Source of the DNA: Sarcomyxa edulis
Taxonomy: Eukaryota > Basidiomycota > Agaricomycetes > Agaricales > Mycenaceae
Assembly (NCBI GenBank): GCA_009761415.1
Contig: QUOL01000011.1
Location: 558,001-622,000, forward strand
Direction of reading: 5' to 3'
Length of the DNA stretch: 64,000 bases
Shown here one piece after another: positions 46,632-58,500 of this stretch. Within the stretch, counting starts at the first letter, position 1. Each line of letters opens with the position of its first letter. Made by a program: the position numbers and the translations under genes. The notes under the pieces are model-generated. The model was not told where the DNA came from, did not search any database, and worked only from the letters and a program-made list of their open reading frames with translations.

Positions 46632-49063
46632 CTACAGACGGTACAAAAACGTATCAGAACGACTAATGGCTTGTATAGCTTCATACAATTCCCTATCATC
46701 TTCACTCAGCCCAACTTGGAACCTCTGTTGCTCGTCCTCGCCCGTCGCACTGGCAAATATTGGTTCTTTCACAGAGCATACGGTACCAGATGCTGGAACA
46801 GTCCCATTCTCAAAGTACTGCCGGATATATCGCTGAGTACAAAGGGAGGGAGCTGCAATGGAGCAGTGCTGGATTGGACGCTTCAAGTCGAAACTAGAAG
46901 ACGGATGACGGGGCGAGGCTTACACCCGGTGAGTCCTGCGTCAAAACCACAGATCCTGGGAAGCCTTTGGACATCTTATGAGCGCTGGCGAAAGGCTTAG
47001 TGTGTCCAATAACCAGATTTTCTTCAAAACCACCTACTTCCACACAGGACAGACAGGATCTGTGTTCGTGGAATCATCATCAGCAGAGGCAACGAATGGA
47101 AGAAAGTCTACACACCAGCCGTGTTTCCAACGAATAGAATGGGGTGACTAGTATTTCCGATAAATGGCCCTATATTTTGTCAAATACCCATCAGACAACA
47201 ACGTACAGTCGAACACGGAATGAAGACCTTGATAATGTCTCTTCTCTTGTTTAGGCCAAGCTCTGGGAATGGAGAGAATCATAGTCAGTTGCGATCATAC
47301 CTAGCAGCTTTCAGGTGAATCACATACGAGCATTTCATTCTAAGGCCACCATATAAATCTGCCCACTCTGATACGCGCCGCATATCCTTATAGACAACTC
47401 TCGATTCCTCTACTGAATCACGCATCTCTTCAGCATCGGTGCAAGCAATGACCGTGGAAGCATCATCAATGTGTTCGAAAGGCTGAACCGAAGAGTCGCA
47501 ATGACATTGGAACCTACGGCCTGCATTTGCCAGCTCGAAGATTTCAATCCCATCCCCCATTGCAAGAGCCGAGAGAGCTGCTGCAAGACGAGGGAATGAA
47601 GCATAAGGATTGTAGAGTGCTGAGAATACCGATCCCCGCAACATGGAATAGTCAACGACGCCATAATCCAATTGGTTTCGACTATCGGAGTGCCCAAAAA
47701 CTGGAACCGGTTGTGCATGAATTCGATCGTAGAGGGCTTGAAGATTTTGAGAAATGTTAGCGGCCGTTGGAGCATAGAAAGGACATCCGTCAGGGCCTGC
47801 AGCGACACAACTGTCGAAGAAGTGCTGCAAGGCCTTGTCCGTATCTCGAAGGCTGTTTGACCAGAGACCTGTTCTTTGTTCATCAAATGAGCGAGAAAAA
47901 AATCAAAACTATCGCTACCTGCAAAGTACCCTTCAGCATCAGCAACACCTGTAAATTAGATCATAAGCGAAGTCCTAGGGAAAGAACTGTGGGTGCTCAC
48001 CGTCAAGGACCATCCGATCAACTCGATCCTGGGTGGCCATCAGTAGAGGCCTGCCACTTAAATTCCAGAGATACTAACCGGAAACAGAGATGCAAACATC
48101 ATTCCTAGTATTGTACCGTATCTGTGAACATTTATAAGATCAGTAAACATGCAAGCCCATCATTAAAAAGTGTTAGCGGCGTACGAGAAACCCCAATAGT
48201 GTATTTTGTCTTGTCCGTAAGCCTGTATGATCTGCAGCATGTCTCTGGCCGTATTCTCCGTGTTTATGTGTGCCAAAATATCTTTGTCTCCGTCATTTTC
48301 CTCAGCCAAACGACCGATGACCTGATTTCGTGCCCAGAAGGTGGCGAGAGCCTCAGTCGAAGCATTCAGGCTCTCGAATGAGTCTCCACCCCACAAAGCG
48401 CGTTCCGCGGCAGTCTCAAAGTATGATGCAGCAGGAGTCGATCGGTCAACTCCTGGAGGAACATGAACATTGGACGTGGAGATGATAAACGTGACCTACC
48501 ACGAGGATCGAAGCCGACTATGTCAAACTGAGGTCCGACGAGCTGCGACAGCAACTTTCCCGATCTCAGAACTGGATCGACACCGCTTCCTCCTGGACCT
48601 CCGGGATTGAAGAGGAGAGGCCCTCGATAGTCGTCAGAACCAGAGGAAAACAGTTGCGAACGAAGGCGTATCATAGCGATAGCAGCTGATCGACCATTTG
48701 GCTCGGAGTAGTTCAAGGGAACCTATACACTGACAGGGATTTACAGCTGTTACATGACTCGTAGTGATTCTCACATACTTTGAGACGCGCGCATTCGTTA
48801 TCTGTAGTATAACATTGCACCCAAGTCAGCTCGACATTTGGTTCAAGCTGGATTCCAGTTCAATATGACTCAGAGAGGTCATTGGATGGGGTGAAGTGTA
48901 CCTTGTTCCAATCGAAGCCGGGTTCACTACTACATAAGTTGTCACCAACGGCAGGAGCGCTGGCCGGGTACTCTTGGAGATCGTCGAATTTGTCTGCACG
49001 GGCGCTGTCATTGTTCAGAACCCCCAAGAAGGCTCCGAGTACCGTAGTGATCAGAGCACGCAT
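46632..49063 (-). CDS. Secreted alpha/beta-hydrolase peptidase (S33, TAP-like)
   Basis: The start ATG at 49063 gives M-R-A-L-I-T-T-V-L-G-A-F, a likely signal peptide. V-P-L-N-Y is followed by the oxyanion-hole segment F-N-P-G-G-P-G-G-S-G and F-D-I-V-G-F-D-P-R-G. The nucleophile elbow G-F-S-Y-G (about 48187-48114) is split by an intron. The cap domain lies around 47830-47340, with Cys pairs typical of secreted members. The C-terminal TAP-like domain contains a P-I-L-F-V-G-N-T-A-D-P stretch with the acid and H-A-S-S with the His, then F-E-N-G-T-V-P-A-S-G-T-V-C. The family includes tripeptidyl aminopeptidases of Streptomyces and many basidiomycete secreted peptidases. About ten short introns interrupt it; I did not close all phases. 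Use of external peptides for nutrition is the likely role. Confidence 0.83.
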
Positions 49064-50239
49064 GTTTCACCTACAGATTGTCACGAACAAAGACAGGTGG
49101 TGGAATAGTTTCGCAGGATACAAAAAGCTGCCACAAGTGAACCTACTTCAAGAAGGGCGTCCCTTGTCAAATGTCATCAATTGATCAACATCAGTGGTAC
49201 ATCATATCTGAGGGACCGCTATGGTCGAACCTAAGTCGGTTCAACGTTGATCTCGACATGTGTACGCTGTGGTCTTGGTCCCTACGGACTCCGAGTCGGA
49301 ACGACCGCTGCTTGAACTTCAAATTGAAGAAACGGATTGTCGGGCATGCAGGACCACGGTACCAGAATTTGACAATCACGAGTGCATCCTTTCCGATTTT
49401 CTCCAGCTGAGGCCCGCAGATTTGCGGGTTCGACGTAGGTTCGACGACATTCCGTGAAGAGCAAGCCATTTTGAAGAGTCCAAGGGAAGATTAGGGACAG
49501 AAGGATTTGAGAGGGGTGAGAATTCGAGTCAAGAAGTTGTAACGCGGCGGCGATCATCGCGCTACGCGTCTCTCTCTCTCTCTCTCAAGTAAACTCTCGT
49601 CTTTGTACAACTATGGGTCAGGCTTCAACGAGAACGACAATTGATCAAATGATATGCAGATATACACGGGTTTCAGCTCAAACGTTCTGGTTGGGGAAGA
49701 GCTTCGGGCGCGACATACATGACAAATCTGCCTTGTAGTCCATGCATGATGCATATCCACCGAGGGAAAAAAAACGACGTGTCTTCTGACTCCCGTAGGC
49801 TCAGAAATGTGCTCAATGGTACGCCACCCGAAGCGCTTGGCTTTCTGTCTAGCGCTCGAGTGCCGACGCCGTCGTCTGGTCATCCGCCCACTGTGTCGAG
49901 GTACTTATTTGAAGACTGTCTTCCTCGTTGTGCGAGATGGGACAAGCGGCATTTTGGAGGTCCTGTCTTTGAGTATCAGCTCTCGTGTGTGTACCTATCC
50001 GTGACCCCGGTCTTTCGTGATAAACAGCGCTCTTCGCCATGTCACGCCTTCATTCGTACGCGTCCCTTCATTCTTGTTGCCTTTATTCCCGGGCTTGTTT
50101 CCAGAAGATCCTCGAGAAAATCGCGAATGTCTGGCACAAACATCCATGTTTATGTGTCATTCAGAACAAATTCCTCGATAATGCAATACACGGGCACTGC
50201 CCTTCTCGTAACCACATCTGTACGCTACGTTCACTCGTA
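49064..50239. other. Gene-poor region between peptidase and reductase genes
   Basis: About 1.2 kb. It contains a short TC dinucleotide run at about 49568-49587 and several unsupported frames, the longest being 49719-50243 (+). A 92-codon minus-strand frame at 49191-49469 has an ATG and moderately protein-like composition but no recognised content. I do not call a gene. Confidence 0.4.
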
Positions 50240-51522
50240 CTAATGCCCCACCATAGCCTGATGGATGGGACCATATCTATTCCCTTGGGGCTTAGCCGCA
50301 TCGATAATCCTCCGCATATCCTTCTTCTCCTCCTCTGTCAACTCGATTTCCCTAGAAGCCCAATTCTCCTCCAACCGCGTGGCCTTGGTCGTACCCGGAA
50401 TAGCGATCATACCTTGAGCGGCCACCCAAGCGAGTGCGATCTGACTGATATGGCATCCTCTCCGAGCAGCGAGTTTCTTGATCTCTTCGACGATCGCACG
50501 GTTCTTGTAAAAGTTCTCGCCTTGGAATTTCGGGACTAGCGAAAAGAAATAATGTTGTTAAACAATGTGCACTGGCATCGATGGAGCGAAGAGACTAGTG
50601 CTTACCGGTTCGACGGAAATCATCAGGGGCGAAATCGTCAGGGGACTTGAACTGGAAATCGTCGACGAGCCAACCGTGACCGAGGGGGCTGAAGGCTACG
50701 TAGGCCACACCGAGTTCTTTGGCCGTGTCAATTAAGCCGTCAATCTCGTGTAGTGTTTCGAACGCGGAGTATTCGGCTTGGACGGCGTCGATCTTGGCGA
50801 CTGTCGACGGTGTCAGAGTCAGCAAGGGGTTCGAGTCGGGGAAAGAGAAAACTGACTAGAGTTGGCTTTGCGCAACGTCGCGGCAGAACATTCGGAGAGG
50901 CCGATGTACTTGGTCTTGCCTGCTTTACGGATTTCGTCGAGGGCTCCGATGGACTCTTCGAGAGGGGTTTCTAAACGAACAAAAAAGATTGAATCAGCGG
51001 AAGAAAAAATCGAGATTGTGGGACGCCAACGTACTGGGATCGATGCGATGAAGATAGTAAAGGTCAGGAGCGAAGCCGAGCCTCTCGATGGTGCCTTCGA
51101 TATACGTCTTGATATGAGTGGCAGAGTTGGTAACGCCCTTATCTCCAAATACATCGAAACCGCATTTTGACGCGACTACCAGCCATATCATCAGCATCAG
51201 CAGAGGGGCATACGAACGACTACGACGTACCGAAGACCTTGTCGCGAAGATTGTGTTTCCTGATGAAGTCTCCTAGGAGCTTCTCGTTCACACCTGCTTG
51301 ATAGACGACCTGCGTTGCGAGGCGTCAGTCTCTAGGTGGTGAATATGCAGCCATTCGACTTACCGCGGTGTCCCAGAAGGTGCAGCCCAGCTCAACGGCC
51401 TTGAGTAGCACGGGTTCGGCTTGTTCGAAGGTGAGGTTGGTTCCGAGACCAAAGCTGAGGCCCATAGCACCGAAACCGGGAGTGGGGACTTGAATGTCGG
51501 CGAAGGGGAGTGTTTTGACCAT
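50240..51522 (-). CDS. Aldo-keto reductase
   Basis: The start ATG at 51522 gives [13 protein letters not shown], then [10 protein letters not shown]. Exons splice through the catalytic residues of the AKR fold: Asp in F-W-D-T-A, Tyr in V-Y-Q-A-G-V-N-E, Lys in V-V-A-S-K-C-G-F and His in L-Y-Y-L-H-R-I-D. The NADPH-binding region [13 protein letters not shown] follows A-L-A-W-V-A-A-Q-G near the end, which reads H-Q-A-M-V-G-H. This is a TIM-barrel, NADPH-dependent carbonyl reductase close to fungal pyridoxal-reductase and YakC-type enzymes. The natural substrate cannot be read. At least five introns of about 55 nt are present. The promoter lies next to the inverted-repeat element at 51679. Confidence 0.93.
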
Positions 51523-51678
51523 TTTTGTATGTTGGAATAGTGTGTTGGTAGGTGTTCTAGGGTGAATCCTGTAGATTTTTGAAAGTAAGGAAATCTCTCT
51601 TTAAAGTATTTTCTTGCATGTCTCGGCTCTTCAATTTACATCCGCGGTGACTAAGATCGATAAAGCTTCATACTTGAC

Positions 51679-52040
51679 AGCTAAATAACAATCGATAGAC
51701 TCGTTTTTGCGAAATTCCGCTCAGGAATTTTGTTTACATTAGGGTGGGGTACAAATAAAACTAGACCATTTCTGGCCAGATCGATCTGTCCGAAAAGAGG
51801 TGCAGCAGCAATTTCTGGCACTCCCAGCCCTCCAGACATACTGTTGACTGTGCACACATCTTCTTCGTGTATAAGACAAGCTGTCCTGCTGCTCTGCACC
51901 ACATTTATCCTTCGAGTTGCTGAGCAGAAGTCATTCTCTGAAAAGCCCGAATGGGGTTGTTTATTTGTACCCCACCCTATCGTAAACAAAGTTCCTGAGC
52001 GGAATTTCGCAAAAACGAGTCTATCGATTGTTATTTAGCT
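51679..52040. mobile_element. MITE-like element with about 80-bp terminal inverted repeats
   Basis: The sequence from AGCTAAATAACAATCGATAG at 51679 inward to about 51760 is repeated as its reverse complement at about 51959-52040, with only about four mismatches in 82 bp. The two arms enclose about 200 bp that encode nothing. The outermost AGCT is present on both sides and is itself a palindrome, so it may be either the end of the element or a 4-bp target duplication. Such long, nearly perfect arms with no transposase fit a non-autonomous DNA transposon (MITE) or a hairpin-forming insertion. The arms even produce mirror-image reading frames on both strands. No related second copy is present in this window. 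Confidence 0.85.
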
Positions 52041-52259
52041 GGAAGCGCTTCGAAGTGGAAACATTGATTGCTGGACATTGTGATAAGCGTCGGAAGACGC
52101 TGCAAAGGCTGACGCGTACCAGCGGCACACCTAATTTTGAACCAAGTGATCGAGAGAAGATAAGATAAAGCAGTCGATCAGCCGCCAAGGGCAGCCTGTC
52201 GGAAGTTCCCGAGTGCCACTCGTCTCAAAACGTGGCGAGTTCGGCGCGTCGCGTCCGAA

Positions 52260-52817
52260 ATGTGCCTCTCGAATTCTTCTTCAAGTCTCCTCAAAAGCTC
52301 TCGAATCTCAATTCATCTTATTGCAATTTTATCTCTCTCTATTCCCGCGCACATTCACGCTGTAGGGGAGACCTCAGAGTCACAATCTATGTATTTGTTG
52401 GAGCGATATGATTTCCTCGCTGTAGTACGACAACGAACATCTCTCGACGCACTGCGACAGATACTGCCGTCCTTCATACCAGGGAACTCGTTGGTATGTT
52501 CATTCGTTGCAGAATGCTTCTTGGCATTGCCAGCTGCATTTCTCATGACAAGTTCTGGTGTGCCACCCAAATTCCCGACTCTTGACGATCTCGGGGTTCC
52601 GCACATTCCACTTCGCTTCGAGAGCATCATCAGTACCAAGTACTCAATTCTTAGTGCGGTCGTGTTCTCTGCTCAGGGAGAATCGAAAATGGCCCACTTG
52701 AAGACGACTTGGAAGGATACCATGTAAGTCCCTAGAAGTGTGATTCTGACTTAATTGACTGGTGACTTCAGGATTCTCCAGATCTCCGGACAGTTTCACG
52801 AGTTGACGTGGATTTAG
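52260..52817 (+). CDS. Small orphan protein with signal-peptide-like start (169 aa)
   Basis: Two exons, 52260-52723 and 52772-52817, join at a canonical intron (gtaagt...cttcag, with ttctgac upstream as branch site) and end at TAG. The N-terminus has a basic/Ser start and a hydrophobic stretch (I-H-L-I-A-I-L-S-L-S-I-P-A-H-I-H-A) like a signal peptide. A second hydrophobic region occurs at C-S-F-V-A-E-C-F-L-A-L-P-A-A-F-L. I do not recognise it. The good splice fit supports a gene; the lack of family likeness and the position beside a mobile element leave room for a chance frame. Confidence 0.45.
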
Positions 52818-53492
52818 TTGCTTCATTGGCATGTCTTCTATTCGAGCAACATCTCGTGCCTACAGAAAGAAGCCTTCGGCAGTTGTGTCGTACTATGACA
52901 TGAAAACCCCAGAGCATCCTGCGGTTCGTTGACCTGGCCCACAGTACCTCGATTCGTGACACTAATACGAACAGCCAACTATAATCGTCCACCATCATGA
53001 TCGATGGACGAAGAAGTACGCCAATCTGATCTCGTTAAGAAGCCTGGTGAAGCCGCAAGCGCAAGACCGAGCCCCCTGAATCTGCCGCGTAAAGCCGCAA
53101 CCTAGAAAGTACTTCTTATTTCGAAAGGAATAACGAATTAAACAATCTCGAACGGAGATGCATAAGCCTCTAGGTACATATGACATGTAGGCCTCAACAG
53201 GCGAGAACCTTGGCAGTTTCCGATCTTGATCGCAAGTTGATCGAGCCGACGCGTCACGGTCTTTGTTGTCTTTTGGCCTTCGAACCAAACATAGTCACGA
53301 TGTCACAACGTCGAGCAACGTACGTACCTGGTACGTATCAGGTGACGATGTCTAAGATCATCGGAGATGGTCAATACGGAGTTCGAGAGTACATCAAACG
53401 TCGTGATCAACCACGATGAGGGTAGTAGTACAACACATATTTCATTTCTTCTTCCTAATCGTATCCGCAAGTCTATAGAGTGTATAAATAAA
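52818..53492. other. Convergent intergenic region
   Basis: 675 bp between the orphan gene and the aldolase stop. No supported gene is seen; short frames on both strands lack content. Confidence 0.45.
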
Positions 53493-54042
53493 TTACAGAA
53501 CGTCTTGAGAGAAAGGATAATTGATCAGAGAGGTTCAAAGATGCGAGAAGATGGGGAATTACTCACTGACGTTGCCAAGGTCGGCACATGCCTCCTTGAC
53601 ACGGGTAGAAAGCGTCTTCTCACCCTCACGAACCCAGACACGTGGGTCGTAGTACTACGGGGAAGACGGTGAGTTGACAGTACGCAGGAAAGTAATAGAG
53701 TAACAGGTACCTTCTTGTTGGGCTTGTCAGCTCCATCAGGGTTACCGACCTGGGTCATAAGGTAACCCTGCTTGGATAGGACAAAGTCCCGGATACCAGC
53801 GAGGTATGCGAATTGTGTGTCGGTATCGACGTTCATCTTGACAACACCGTGGCCAACAGCGGTCTTAATCTCCTCTTTCGTGGATCCGGATCCACCGTGG
53901 AAGACAAGGTAGCTAGATGAATGATGTTAGTCGCGAATTGAGAATTAACATAAATGCGAGAAGTAACTCACAGAGGCTTCTCAACCTTTCCACCGAGTTT
54001 CTTGCTGGCGTATGCCTGATGGTGACCCAAGATTTCAGGCTG

Positions 54043-54081
<39 letters not shown>

Positions 54082-55096
54082 TCCGAAAGCGGCAGCGATG
54101 CTGAAACCAGGACCGATTTTGCTGAGAGCGGCATAGACGTCGAAGATGTCTTCTGGCTGAGTATACAGACTGGCGTTGTCGACGCCGGTGTTGTCTACAC
54201 CATCTTCCTCACCTCCGGTGATTCCGATCTCCATCTCGAGCCAGAGGCCGATGGGGGCCATGCGCGAGAAGTATTTGACGCAGGTGGCGATGTTTTCTTC
54301 TTTCGACTCCTCGGAGAGATCGAGCATGTGGGAGGAGAAGAGGGCTTCACCGTGTTGCTTGTAGTAAGCCTCGTCAGCGGCGAGCATACCATCGAACCAA
54401 GGAAGGAGTTTCTTGGCGCAATGGTCAGAGTGCAATACGACGGGACTGTAGGATAGAATCGGACGATGAGTGACATAGATACAGGAACTAAGAACTGTTC
54501 GAGACGTACACGCCATATTCTTTTGCAACTGTTCGGATGTGATGTGCGGCGGCGATAGCACCGAGGATGGAAGCTTGTTGCTTGTCGTTGGCGAGTCCCT
54601 TTCCTGCGAAGTAGGCAGATCCACCCTGCGATACCTGGAGGATGATTGGGGATTTGATGTCCCTACGTCATGTTAGAAAAAACTTAGGAGAAATGAGGAT
54701 AGGAGAAATTACCTGGCAGCCTCAAGAACAGCGTTGGCTGTCGACGATGAGGTTACATTCTGTGATCGACAGTCAGTATGATATAGGGGACTCAAAATGC
54801 ATGAAAACTCACGATGGACTTGAAGATTGCGAGGAGATCGGATGTTAGTGGAACCTCTAGCACTCGCATTAATGCTACTCACTGGGATAGCGAACTGGAT
54901 ATCGGGGATGATCAGATTGTGGACTACGCGCGATACATCTCGAAAATATTCACCTGATGTTCCTTAGCATAATCGAATAGCTTGCGAACGTTGTCGCCGG
55001 TCAAAACGCCTGCCTGAACGTTCCCGTGTCATTAACGACTTGTCTGGATAGCCAAAAGCTGCGAAAACATACTGGAACAATGTCGAAAACGCCCAT
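53493..55096 (-). CDS. FBA1: Class II fructose-bisphosphate aldolase
   Basis: The start ATG at 55096 reads M-G-V-F-D-I-V-P. Next come A-G-V-L-T-G-D-N-V and S-S-S-T-A-N-A-V-L-E-A-A, then the zinc and catalytic region V-V-L-H-S-D-H-C-A-K-K (about 54439-54407), S-H-M-L-D-L-S-E-E and W-L-E-M-E-I-G-I-T-G-G-E-E-D-G-V. F-G-N-V-H-G-V-Y and L-V-F-H-G-G-S-G-S complete the metal and phosphate sites. The enzyme cleaves fructose 1,6-bisphosphate in glycolysis. The final splice uses gtgagt just after N-V and yields the usual fungal end N-V-N-V-L; reading through instead would stop at once. The gene has several short introns in its 5' half, typical for highly expressed fungal genes. Confidence 0.97.
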
Positions 55097-55578
55097 GGTA
55101 GATAGTAATTTGGATTTTTGGGTTGTTGGATTGGAAAGAGAGTGTGAAATAGGAGGTCGATAGAACGGGTTTTAAAGATCGAGGAGATTTATACCCAAAT
55201 ATCGGATCTGCGGGAATTGACGGAGATCGATCCAAAGTTTTCAATTCACGTGGCAACGGACCACCCAGACTTCCGAGAGAGCCGCCCAGTTCCCGCAATT
55301 GCAACTATTCCAATCGGACCAATTCACGCAACCAAAATGTTATATTCAAATGTGCGAAGCCTAGACACACCGGAATCAAAAAAACTTGCAGACGACGCAT
55401 TAACGACACAGGCTGTACGTCGCGCCCGGACCAGACGGACAGCCTGTCGGCGACGCGGCATTCGTTCTCAAGAGACTCCACCACCGCGGAAACACCTACA
55501 TGCAGCCGGCTACGTATTCCCATAGAGTCCCATGCCTCCCCAATGTTGATCCGAAACTACTGTCATGGTGTCGAGGCA
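55097..55578. other. Aldolase promoter region
   Basis: 482 bp between the RNA polymerase stop and the aldolase start, both on the minus strand. It has no gene and should hold the aldolase promoter; no clear TATA box is seen. Confidence 0.5.
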
Positions 55579-58500
55579 TCAAAATATCTTGGTGTGCTCG
55601 TAGAAATCGTTGGTGATGGTCTTGTGTGGCCCAAGAGCTCGAGCTTTAATGTGGCAAAGCTCACGCATGGCCATATCCCAGGGAAATCGAGTCCAACCTG
55701 GGGAGCCCGCAGTACGACCGACTCTTTGTTCGGCGTCGTAGTGGTAGGCATAGGATGCCCGCAGTCTGGATATAAAGGCTTCGTCCATCATTGTATTCAT
55801 CTCCTCGGGTCGTGGAGACTCGGCGAACTTCTTCGAAAGGGATCGCAAAGTATCCTGGCGCGTCTCGATACGCTTATCGGTGAATGTCTTTGATATCGAG
55901 TCCCTGTGCGCCTTGTAGATATTCTGGACATGGATGGCGATGCGAGCCAAGTCTCTCCTACCGGAAAGGTCCTTGTCGCTGGACGCCCGTTGCTCTGCTT
56001 TCGCCACAGCATCGTTCCATGGCTGGAGGAGATCAGGATCAGGGTCCTCCCCGAACTTGGAGAATATGGTGTCCATTTCTGCGAGCAGTACGCTCTGCGC
56101 GCTCTTTGCAGCGTCTCTAAGTGTATCCATGACGCACGGTCCTAACTCGCTCTTCCTTTGGAGGTACACGAGATTCGACTGGTCGTACGTGGTCGACTTC
56201 TTGGATTTTTTCGTCCATTCTTTCCATTCAGGCCCGCGCGTCAAGTTAGCTTCGATGTCGTATCTGTGAGTTTCTCGCCTAATCTGATGGCCAGTCTTGG
56301 CCGAATCCATCAATCTGCAGAATCTGGAATGAAATATAGTCAGCGAGAGGTCAGTTTCCATTATCATTTAGTGGCTCCGAAGTAGCTTCTGACTTACTTG
56401 TAGGCATACTTTATCGCGACAGGGTGTGCATACCCTTTCTCATGAATAGCATTGTCGTGGTAAGTGGAATAATTACCCAAGAGAGTAGTATCGCGGAGTG
56501 CACCGAGAAGGTATCGCTGAGCGTTGCGGACCATCGTACTAGTGGACTCTGATTTCATTGTTTCCAGAAAGTCCCCCACGGAAAGCGTGTCGCGTGTAAA
56601 GCAGTGATCTACGCCTGCTGGCACGACTGAATACTTCAGGTCGGCATTCGTAAAGGCTTGCACTACCAACAAGAACCATATGACTATGATTTGGTCGCCA
56701 TCGTAATCACCTACAACGCACCAGTGAGAACCTCAAGTAACGGACGGAAGCAAACTCACCGCCAGCAAGCAAGTCGAGGAGTCGACGTAGTCCTTGGATG
56801 GAACAGACGATGACATCGACAAAGTCACGGAGGGCGGGATGTTCAACGGCCTTTACCTGATCTTTCCTTAGAGGTGTTCCAACACTCAGAAGGACTTACT
56901 TACCTTGCGCACGTCCGTTGGAACTTTACATGGATTTCGGGTAATCTGCGAATGCCGAGTCAGATACAACTCGACAAGAACGACGAACATGATGCACCAG
57001 TACATCACCAATAATGATGTCTGTAAGAGTACCATCCTCGTTCAGAAGATTCCGACGAGAGCTCTTTATCTGGATTTCGTCTGGTCCAAGGACACCATAG
57101 GGATCTGTCGCAAACAGAAAGTTCTGAACAACTACAACCTTGGCACGGAGGATTGCAGATAGTCACCGATGACAGCCAAACCGCTGGCACTATACGGAAG
57201 GTCTAACCTCAACCTACCCGTACGAGCCTCGATCTTCGTCTTGATAACTTGCATCAATTTTGCACGAAGTATCGGAGACGTCTGCGGTGTAAATCCCGAA
57301 TCCAGGAGTATCATAACTGTTTCCTCGAGAGTCGACGGACATCCCGAGATCTGGTCATTCCACCAGGCAGAGGACTGCTCGTTCAAGACAGTATCGGTCA
57401 AGCCATCTTCATCATCTTCATCATCTGCCTCTTCGTGGAAATCTCGGCTAGTGTACCCTCTAGCACGCGCTTCGCCCACGATTTGCCTGGCCCTCCGTGC
57501 AGGGAGGACGTTCCCTCCACGCTCGACACTCATCCACAATTTGAGCATAGCGTTTGGACCGTCCCAAGATGTTAGGCTCTCAAAGACCGTGCGGACACTG
57601 GATTTTAGAAGATCTGTAAATACAGAATGGGTAACACCATTATGAGCCAGATTTTTGATGACTTCGGCAGATAAACGCGTTCCGGATCGCATGCGGGAAG
57701 ATCGAATGATGTCGACGATGAGGTGGCTGGGATCCGCTGGAACGTCTGAAGGATATTTGATCTTTCTTTGAGAATCTCGGATGTAGGCTCTTGGGTTTTC
57801 TGAGCTGTCGACAACGGGGTCTTGCAAGAGTAGGCCTTTATTTCCGCCTAAGCGGTACTGAATCGCGGTGGGGTACGACTCCCACTTGAAATGGTGGTAG
57901 AGCTTCAAGTGTAGAGTCTTGTTGCCAAGACCGCATCCGTCCGTCATATCTGATCCTTCCGTCGACACTGGATATAGAAAGTCAGCGAAGTATGGGGATA
58001 CAACGAGTCGGTTGAGATAGAACCTACCAACATCCGGAATGTATCTTATGTCCTCCTCTTCGAGTCGGATGCCGGGCATGGAGTTAGATAAACCGAGGGC
58101 AAACCTTGAGGCCCATTTGCCTATGTACTAAATGTGATCTTCAGCTTCAGAAGAGTCCGATACCAATGAAAAGGCAAACCTGACTCAAATTATTCTCCAA
58201 GGGGTTATGCCAGTTGATGAAGTCGAGCAAGGACATGCCAGTGCCACAAGGCTTGTCTGATGGCTTTATACACATCTCAGAGTCCATGACCTCGTTCGTC
58301 CTAAACAAAAATACGGTGTCGTCTTTCGCAAAGAACGATCTGAAAACGCTGGTCCATAATATGAAGGGACGGCGGAAGAAATCAACTAGAGCTGAATCCT
58401 TGGAATAATGGAGGATGTCAAGGGGAACCTTGATTCGTAGGAGATTTTTGGACCCAAACATGCGAGAGAATCGACAAGACGCTCCTAGCCGACAACGTTC

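Noticed and set aside
49191..49557. Two overlapping minus-strand frames of about 90 codons
   Set aside because: They have an ATG and fair composition, but no family likeness, no clear partner exon and overlapping alternatives; too weak to call.
49719..50243. 174-codon plus-strand frame
   Set aside because: Random-looking composition, overlaps the 3' end of the reductase gene and has no domain or splice evidence.
51681..52038. Mirror-image 102-aa frames on both strands
   Set aside because: Both arise from the inverted-repeat arms of the MITE-like element, so their matching ends are a symmetry effect and not two genes.
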